A DNA stretch of 64,000 nucleotides. Source: Tetracentron sinense (lineage: Eukaryota > Streptophyta > Magnoliopsida > Trochodendrales > Trochodendraceae). The notes under the pieces are model-generated. The model searched no databases. It had not been told where the DNA came from and saw only the letters and a list, made by a program, of their open reading frames with translations. Both the position numbers and the translations under genes were made by a program. The stretch is taken from contig CM026571.1 in NCBI GenBank assembly GCA_015143295.1, positions 28,176,505 to 28,240,504 on the forward strand, written 5' to 3'. Of the stretch, positions 37,001-46,853 are shown one piece after another (position 1 is the first letter of the stretch; the number at the start of each line of letters is the position of its first letter).

Positions 37001-40000
37001 GTTTTCCCTTCTTCCCTTCACAACTTCTTATCCTGTTGGATCTTGATTAGTGAGGATAGTGCACGGCAGGCCATTTGGGTGGTCCTTCCTGGGGCTCTTT
37101 TGTGAGTAATTTGGAAAGAGCGCAATTTGAGAGTTTTCGAGGATTCTTCTTCCTCTCTTCAGTGTATTTATTCTCGTGCCCTGCTTGCTGATCTTAGATT
37201 GGGCTGCCCTTCGGTAGGAGAGGGCAGACCTGAGAGTCGTGCTGGGTTGACATGATGTTTTCCCCTATGCAAAGGCATCCCAGTTTGTGCTGGTTTCTTG
37301 CCTTGTTATGTTATTTTTGTTTTTCTCTTGGGTTTACCCTTCTCTTTGTAGTTCTCTTTGATTAATATATGGATCTCATTATTGATTAAAAAAAAAAATT
37401 GGGGTGGGAAATCTAGTGAGATTCTTGGAGGACCATTGTAGGGGAGGCCCCTTGCGGTTGATTATCTCGAGTTGAATGCTATGACTACGAAGAAAGGTGT
37501 TTTGTGGGCGAGTTGTTTATCCAGGAGTCAAGGTAGGAGGGTGTGAATTTTCAGTTTTAGGTGTAATGCGAGTGATTTTGAGTTGGAAGAGCTTGCCAGT
37601 TTGTGTGATATACTGGAGCAGCAAAATATACCGGTATGAAGGGAATATTTCTTGGTGTAGAAGAGGGATTCTGCAGACCCCACTATATTGTGAAATCCTT
37701 TCTGCATTGGCTTGATCGTAGAGCCCCAGAAACACATCTCACTCGTATGATTTGGAGGATGCTGGTCCCTTCAAAGGTAGCAGTCTTCTTGTGGTCGGTT
37801 TCTTTGGAATTAATTCTGACCGTGGACACAATGATACATAGATAGTGGATGATCCATAATATCTGCTTACATGTAGAAAGAATTAGAAAATAATTCACCA
37901 TCTTTTTCTTTCATGTGATAGTGCTATAAAGGTGTAGCTTTTAAATCAGTTTGGGTTGGTTTAATTTGGATGACTCCCCTTTGCTTATAGACCTTATCGT
38001 ATGCTAGCTGTCATGTGCCTTTGGCCCTTGAGCTTCCACCCTATGGAGAATGCTTCTTTTCTATCTTTGGTATATCTGAAAGGAGAGCAACAGAAGATTC
38101 TTTGATGGGAAAGAGGAGGGGGGGGGATCTGGGTGGTGTGTGAGAATGTCTCTTGGCTATTGTATCTTTGGTTCTCTTCTCTCAAGGACACCTCCAGAAT
38201 GATTTAGTTGAGCCCTTTTTTCTTTATTGGATTCCTCATCTGATAGAACCTGATTAGAGTTATACAGTCTTTTCTTTCTTTTTCTTTCTTTCTTCTCTTG
38301 GGTGTTGGTTTGGTTATGTAATTTAGGTTTTTTTTAAAAATCATTTTAGTATTATCTCATATTTGTGTATAAAAGAATAATTCAACCATTGCTTGCTTCC
38401 TAAGTGCTATAATAGTCAAGTGCTTACAATCTGGTGTAAGCTTACTTTTCCCTTCTGCTATATGTGACCTGTATTTGCCCTCATCAAACTATTAACAATT
38501 AAACTCTGATGTTGGGATTATCTGAATTCTGAACATAGGACATTGCATCTCAATCACTATGCTTCTCTTTTAACCTGACAAGGAAAGCTTCCAAGTTTTT
38601 TTTCCTTGTTATTATCAGTATTGTATTTTATGTCATGGAGGAAATTGTCAAGAAAGGGAAAACCTTACGCAATGTTTAGTTGGGGAGAACATTGGCAGAG
38701 AAAAAAAACTATAGCAAAAATGAGCTTCTCTTTTAACTTGAAAATTTGCCTTCCAAGTTTTGTCCTTATTTTCAATAATATATTTCATGTCATGGAGAAA
38801 TTTTCAAGAAAGGAAAAACCTTTAAGTTGTGGAGAAATGGGCAGGGAAAAAGAAAATGAGTTTTTTTTTTGTTCTGTTTGTTTGTTTCCGAAGAAACCAA
38901 AATATAGAAAAGTAATAAGGAGAGAATTGAATAATATTTTCTTCAAAACAATGGATTTCAAAATCCTTAAGAGAAGCTTAGATTTGATGTAGAAAGAAGA
39001 GAAAATAAAAAGGGACCAAATGAGAGTCATTGGCTCATTTCATCAATCCCATTGAGTAACGGCAGACACTTCAACCCTGAGGATCCGTTGACGATCATGA
39101 CTCCGGGAATTTGTCGATGATCTCGACTCTATCAACCCGTCAGCAATCCTGCCTCTGGCTATCCACTGACACTTTCGACTCTAGTGGTTCCACATGACTT
39201 CGACTTTGGTGATCCCGTAGGCTTATTTTGAATCCAATGACCCATCAATAATTTTGATTCCGGTGATCTACAGACAATTTTGACTTTGGTTGTCGTGACC
39301 CAAAATCCCCCCTAGAAGTTATGGGACTTTGGCTCGTGACTTTATACTTCAAACCATCCTGCAAGAGCATTTAAAGCAATGCTAAAAATCAGAAGCTAAA
39401 AATTTTCTTAACAATGCTTAATCGTATTCCAAGAACATTAACAAAACAGAATGTAATAGAAGTTTAATAAAGTAAATGAGTCTAATGACCAAAAGACATG
39501 AGTGGACATCTGTCGCGCCCAAAAGCCCACCTAGGAGAATGTGAGATCTTGGCATGTGACTTACTTAACAAACCATCTTGTTAAAAGCATTTAAGGCATA
39601 CTAAAATACGAGTCTAAAAAAAAAAATTCTTCAATTAATAACATCAATTAAATTCATAATCCCCAACTGCAACTGAAATATGATTATGATTATGATCATC
39701 CATCATGATCATAATCAAAACTAAATTAAACATGAATCTCCATAAGGTCAATTAAAGTCTCCCTGAAATTGACTACTAATAAATTAACTTCAACAGTAGG
39801 GCCAATGATCAAGATCACGTTCTTCCTCAGGATAATCACCTTCCGGTTCTTCTAAGTATTCCTCTTCTTCTCACGGTCCGGACACACAAATATCAAAACT
39901 TGAACCTGCCGACAACAAAAGTCATCGGCTGAGTAACAAGTTACTCCGTGTATATAACAGACCATAGTGAACAATATAATGAATATTAACTTGCATACAG

Positions 40001-43000
40001 CTTACAAATTCATACATCAGTTCACATATATAATCGGAGTGCAGAAACAATAGGTACATTTTCTTTTCTTACTTTATTACTTTTCTTACTTTTTATACTT
40101 CGTACTTTATCGTTTTATGAACACACATTCACATACATTGGTAATAAATTAAAATACCGCTTTACTGTATAAGGAAAGGGGTTACTATTTCCCAGTACGA
40201 TGGCTTACTTACTTTGGCATACTTCTCGCCATTTTGATGGTATTCAGTGGTCCAAAACATAACATACATTATCGCTTTCGTGTGTCTTTCTTTCTTACTT
40301 ACTTTATTTTTGGTCTTACTTATAATCTCCTTAGTTTCTTTAATTGTCTCTTTAAACATGTGCCTATTTTTCATTTGTGAGTGTACAATGATACGCCTTT
40401 TGTTTAAATTACTCCTAAGACTAACCGTCAAGGGCCATAGGACATCTCACCATAGTGTCCCATTTCACTATGCTAACCATGCCTAGGCAAGCTTGACTTT
40501 CATCAAAGGTTCATTTATCCAAATGTATATCATGTATAAAGAAACATAAAAGAAACACACAACCTTTCATATTTCCAATGATTCGACAATTTAAAATCAG
40601 TGTATATTAAAATGCACATAAATAACGACCCAATTAAATGTCAAATCCCTTTTCTTTAATCAACATCAATATCTTAATTATAACACCTTTCATCAATAAT
40701 AGTTCTCATTAATTATAAACATAAAATCAAACTCACATATAATTAAAATCCCACAAATAATTCATCCATTCAATTCCATCTATAAATCCACACACTTCAA
40801 TAAAGTTTCCCAATTCCTTTGTTGAATCATAACTACTTTAACTTGGTTCTTCACATCCTAAAATTAACGATTTAAGAACAGAGATCATAAATATGGTTAT
40901 TCACATCCTATTTTAATGATTCAAGAGTTATTAAGTGGAATCATAAATATGGTTATTCACTTCCTATTTTACGATTCAATAATAATGAAACAGAATCATA
41001 AATATGGTTATTCACATCCTATTTTATCGATTCAAGAATAATAGAACGAAATCATAAATATTTTTCATAGATCCTACCTATTCTTCTGTTCTTACTTAAG
41101 TTTACTCCTTTTAATTCATTCTTTTAGGTTAATATTCAAAATATGGATCACTAGATTTGTTATTTTACCTCACTTGATTACTTCCCTACGATCTATCGCT
41201 TGCAAATAAGGCTCTATATCGATTCCGAGCCTCTTTTCTCATTTTTCTGCTCCAATCTTTGAAATCCTTCAGTTTCTCCTTTTTGATCTCTCAGAAAGCT
41301 CTCCCTTTTCTCTGTTTTAGGTTTAGAAGCCTATAGAAACCCTAACTCTCAAGTTGGAGGGTTATTTATAGTGTTTGGAGACCCTAGGGAGTTAAAAGGG
41401 TCGAAAAATCGTGCTAACACGGAAAAATCCCACATTGGGCGATCGATCGGCCACGCCGATCTCCATTTTTTTTTATAAGTCTTTTGCTACATTTTACTCT
41501 TCTTTTATTTCATGCAATTTATTTCTATAAACTCGCTAAATTGAATAAAATAAATGGGTTTTCTTTCGAGGTTTTAACACATTAATTTCTCATAGGAGTT
41601 TTGCATAATTCTAGCATGTTTATTAAGAAAATTAAATCATATAATCATAAAAACGAGGAATTTAATTTGGGTCATTACAACATCCCTACTTCAAAACAAG
41701 TCTAAGTCAATATATACAAGTCACTCCCTTATAGTCTCTCAACAACAGTCTAGATAGGGCCACTTATCAATGCCCTTACTCTCCACTGCCTGGTCTCCCT
41801 TGGGAATCTCCTCAGTGTACTCCTCCTCTATCCATGGAGCTGGAGCACAAATGTCAAAAGGACTTGCTGACAATAACAGTTCGGCTGAGCATGGAATGTT
41901 AGCCTTTAGGTTTTCAACTTAAGGTAACATCATTAATTTTGATGATAACACAATAATGTAATGTCATTTGTGTTACTAATGCTTCTATTGAGTTTGAATG
42001 TAATTCAGTTTATGAAGAGCATTAGCAAGTCTTCAATAAAAAAACATGAAAATGACACCATTTATGAGAAGATTCAACATCAAATCAAACAAGTCAATAT
42101 GGATCAAAATGAAGACATCAAAGATCAATCAAAGTCCAAGATATGAAGATGAAGTCTAAGAAGCCATCTTGATCAAAGAAGCTTAAAGATGAAATCAAGA
42201 CCCAAGATCAAGTTGAAGATGAAGACTCTCCTAAAAGTTTTAAATTTTGTCTTAGGACTTATGTAAAAATCCTCAAAGTGTGGTTGATTGAATGCTCAAA
42301 GCCTAGACTGATCATAGGAGCCTTAGACCAAAATTGTTGTAAGGCCGTAGGATATCAGAATGACAAAAAACATGATAAAAATGAGCCAAGAGTCCTTGCA
42401 AATCATTCCCATCATTTAGACAAGGTAAAGATGAGATTTCTGTGAAATAACAGAGAACTCGTCGATAAATTTACAGAGGCATTGAGAACTCGTCAACGAA
42501 TTCAGCCGCAGAGGCTACTGTCTCTGTTCTGGCATTCATCTCGTTGACGAATTCAAAGAGCTAACCCAATCTCATCGACGAATTCTTGCGGGAAGCTAAA
42601 AACTCTATAACGGCTAGTTTCGTTTTCAATGCTTTTCCAACGGTTATAAAACCTCTTGGGCTATAAATAGGGATGGTTTATGAACTAAAAGAACTCCAAT
42701 CATTCTAATACTCACTCTATCATTCATTAATAAATCCTTTGAGTAGAAAGCCTAGAAACCCAAAAGAGTTCGAATTTGAGCTATTCAACTCTATTCTTTG
42801 AGACACTCTTAGAGAAGCTTGAAAGTGATCATCCACTTTGTTATAAAGTGAGAGTGAAATCAAGAATCGGTGAATTCTTGTCCTTAAAGCGGGGAGCTTT
42901 TTATAGGCTTGATCTTCGCCCGTAAGAAGATTGTAAAGGTATGATCTTCACCCGTAAAGGGATTGTAAATGTTTGATCTTCACCCAGAAAAAGATCGGTT

Positions 43001-46000
43001 ATCGAGTGAAAATCGTGGTGAATCCTTTAGTGGGTATAGCTTGAGGCGGGGATGTAGGCGGGCTTGCCAAACCTCGTGAACAATATATTGTGTTTGCATT
43101 CTATTTCCCTACTCTTTACTTTATTGCTTTTTATTGATTGCGTAGAATTACATATTTCCATTCCCTTTTAATTATTAAAATTGAAATTCTGCTTAAGGGA
43201 ATATGAATAATTTTTAAATTGCCATAGACCCTATTCACCCTCCCTTTAGGGTCCAAACCTTGGGCAACATGGAAGGCTCATTGTGTACTAACTACTAAAC
43301 AATGATGTTAGACAAAAACAGGATTCACATGCAGTTCATATATTTCAATTGTCAAAACACATGCATACTACCAATCAGACATGCGGAAATCATAACTTCG
43401 ATAAACATGTGCATACTTTTCAAAACCATATACTTTACTTTTCTTTATTTGAAAACAAACCACATATTCTTACGATTTGTTTCATGTCTTTTACTTCATA
43501 CTTATCATGTTTCATTACTTTTTCTTTACTTAGCCGAGTTGATCCTTTTTACTTGAGATCAGGCGATTAGTGGTGTACCTGGTCTAAACACACTAATGCC
43601 CTCCCAATCCTTGTTCATTCTTTTACTTGGGATCAGTGACTATTGACTAGTGGTGTACCTGGTCTAAACACATTAGCATCCTCTCAATAGCTTTTCAATC
43701 CTTGTTTTACTTGAGATCAGGTGACTAGTGGTGTACCTGGTCTAAACACACTAGTAGCACCCTCCGAATAAAATATTCTTGTTTTACTTGAGATCAAATG
43801 ACTAGTGGTGTACCTGATCTAAACAAACTAGCATCCTCCCAATAGTATATTCTTCTTTTGTTTTACTTGAGATCAGGTGAATAGTGGTATACCTGGTCTA
43901 AACACACTATCACCTTTCCAATAGTATCTTCTTTTCTTTCTTTCATCTTCTTTACTTTACTTTTCGGATACCCATACTTATACAAAACTTCGATCATGCA
44001 ATTCAAGTGCTCATATATACCATTTGTGTGTGACATATAGGCAATAAAACTTCAATAACATGACACATGCATTTCAATTTCCATTTCATAGTCTTAAACT
44101 TGCTCTCATATAATTTAGACACATATAATTTAATCCATTTAACATGCTTTTGAACATCATCATCTTCTTCAATAATTTACCATATGAATATTCAAAGTAG
44201 GTTAATTAGAACATTTGCATCACATTTATTAATTCCATCATTTCTTTCAATAAGGGATACATCTAGGTCATTTAGTAGAGATTATCTACCTCAAATCATC
44301 ATCAAAATGCTTTCATTTCCATTTCTTATGAAGAAATGATAATAGGGTTGAACAATAGAGTATTTGCATCACATTTATTAATTCCATCATTTCTTTCAAT
44401 AAGGGATACATCTAGGTCATCTAGTAGAGATTATCTATCTCAAATCATCATCAACATGTTTTCATTTTCATTTCTTATGAAGAATTCATAACAGGGTTGA
44501 ACAATAGAATATAATCTACAACATATCATAGCATGCTTTTTTCATCTTAATTTGAACTAAAGAATAGCAACAACACTATTTAGTAGAGAGTATCGACCTT
44601 ACAAGACTGAATCCCTTCAGTCCAAAGCTTGAAAAGGAGTTGAGAAGGCTGAATTCCAAGCTCCTCCTTGCTCCTCTAAGAGTTTTCCTTAGAAAACCTA
44701 GGGTTTTCTCCCCTACTTTGCCAAATTGGGTGAAAAGAGCTTAGAATATCCTAAACCCTCGAATTAGGTGTCCTATTTATAGTCCAAGGGTTTAAAACTC
44801 TAATCCGCACTTAGCACATTAAAAAAAAACTGCTTTTGTGAACTTCGTTTGAACGAAGTTTGGGTTCGTTCGAACTAACCTGTTCGTTCAAACGAATGCA
44901 GCCCATTTCAAACGGAAATGGCTGTTGAATCCGTTTAAACTACAATTTTTCTGGCTTTGTTCGAACCATGGTTTTAAAAAACGCCGAAACCGTTATGTAA
45001 CGCCCATTACGTAACGGTTTCGTTGAACACCGTTACCCATTACTGTTACGCTACACCCATTTTCCCTTATGGGTACCGTAACGTATTCGACATATTTTTT
45101 CACTAAAAAATATCTGTCACCCCCCCCGAGCAATCTGTTGAAGGTAAAACGATATTTTTTAGTGAAAAAAACTCTTTAGAATCTTGTTACTTCTTCTTTA
45201 CATATTTATTTTATTTTTTTTTCTATTTATTTTAATTTTTTTAAGCAAAAAAAAACTTGTAAAGGCCGAAACCGTTAACGGTTTCGGCCGTGTCTGTTAC
45301 GGTGCCAGAAATCGTTTTTTTGAACCTTGGTTCGAACGAAAGTCCAGAATCTTGTTTGTTTGTTTTTTTTTTTTGTTTTTCTCCCAACCTAGCTTCTTCT
45401 ACTTAGGCTCATACCCAATTTAAACATTCTAAGACACATTTTAAGATTTAAACATTCGTCCAACAGTTTTATTAACTTTGAGCATGACACATACTTCAAT
45501 ATTGACCATTTTACCCCTTTTTCGACACTTAGGACATTTCTTTCTTCCCTCAAGACACTTGGGATACTCTTCCCTAGTACTCAACACTCCAATGCACACA
45601 CAGATACCCCTAATAAGGTTCCTATTAGTATTTTTACTCTACACACTACACTTGGAAGGCTTTTGGCCTTTTCCAAGCCCATGTATAAGATACTATTCAT
45701 TAAGTTTTTGGGGTTCTACATTGGTAATCCCATGTGCTATTCTGACTCTAATGGCCCATCTAGGTTGTTAATTTTAATTCCAATGATCCCTCCGGCGATT
45801 TCAACTACGACATCTTTTACTACTGATGTTGTCTTTTTATGCTCAAAAGCATCTCAACCCATTTATAAAAAGGGTTGGATTTGTATCTGTGAGGTTATAA
45901 TACCTAATTATTTTAGAAACTTTCTAAACAACCAAACAGCACAAAGATAATTTGTCTCCAGTTTTCTCTTCTCAACCAAGCAACATGAAAAACTGATTTC

Positions 46001-46808
46001 TTGCTTTCTTTTCGTTTCCTTTCTACACTTTTCCAATTTTCTTAGCAACTAAACACAGGGTTAGGTACAAAGTAAAGTTTTTGGAAATTGTTGTATATGT
46101 TACATATGTTGTCTACTAAGTATTGATCTTTTTTCTAGGTGGTGTGCTTTTTGTTGCACCTGTTGTTATATTTATTATATCACTCCATTTCCTTTGCATC
46201 TAAATTACTTCTTTTAGCATTCTTCTCTGGACAACTATTTTCTTTCTGTAGGCATCTAATATTGCAGTAAATGCAGGATATCAACTGAAATTGCTGCTTT
46301 GTCTAATCAGCAACATGTGGGTACAATGCAAAAGAAAATTAGCAATGATTTTTTATTCCCTCAAAATGCATCCATGGTTGATGATCTCCCAACTGAACTC
46401 AATCAACATTCACTCAGGTGACTACTGCATCTTTTAAATAACAAATCTTTTTATTATAAAACTAACTGAGGTATGGTATCTGATGAGCACTGTCGATTAA
46501 TTCATCATGACTTTTGATGCTATAAACTCTTCTTCTAATTAGATGTTGATCAATGGTTACTCGTACTCCCACTAATATGAGTGTGATCCATCTATATATT
46601 TTTCTTATTGGACCTTCATGGGGTGCTACATTTATCTATTTAATCCAAGCACACATAAAATTATGACTAAATATTAAAGATATACTATTTGTACTTTTTT
46701 TTTTGGAAATACTATTTGTACTTGTGACATTACTTCTAAGCTAGATTTCCTTGTGCAAAGTGGATACAACTTTTGGTCACCTACTTCAATTAAAATATTG
46801 TGTTCTTA

Positions 46809-46853
<45 letters not shown>

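Larger units (their letters stand above)
39511..41679 (-). mobile_element. Solo LTR nested in the outer LTR
   Basis: TGTCGCGCCCAAAAG to GGGTCATTACA, 2169 bp. Flanked by ACATC (39506-39510, 41680-41684). A related LTR family inserted into the outer one. It holds a 56-bp minisatellite (40855-41075), a minus TATA box (41361-41371) and one palindrome (41438-41452). Confidence 0.88.
41898..43269 (+). mobile_element. Ty1/copia-type solo LTR nested in the outer LTR
   Basis: TGTTAGCCTTTAGG to TTGGGCAACA, 1372 bp. Flanked by TGGAA on both sides (41893-41897, 43270-43274). The start (TGTTAGC.. TTGATGATAACA) and the late CTATTCACCCTCCCT segment are typical of plant copia LTRs. The plus-strand TATA box is at 42661-42670. 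Confidence 0.9.
39291..45720 (-). mobile_element. Outer solo LTR carrying three nested insertions
   Basis: Begins TGTCGTGACCC and ends GGGGTTCTACA. Flanked by TTGGT on both sides (39286-39290, 45721-45725). Removing the inner elements leaves about 2.5 kb (39291-39510, 41685-41897, 43275-44966, 45338-45720). Minus orientation is inferred from the TATA box at 44773-44782. Ty3-type by its resemblance to other LTRs here. No internal coding region is present, so it is a solo LTR. Confidence 0.85.
32741..46276 (+). other. CYCLOPS intron 2 (13.5 kb)
   Basis: GTGAGT to TGCAG. It contains two RTE LINE relics, two L1 relics, local duplications, a 27-bp minisatellite and a four-element nested insertion (39291-45720). 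34761-35964 shows no recognisable feature. Confidence 0.9.
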
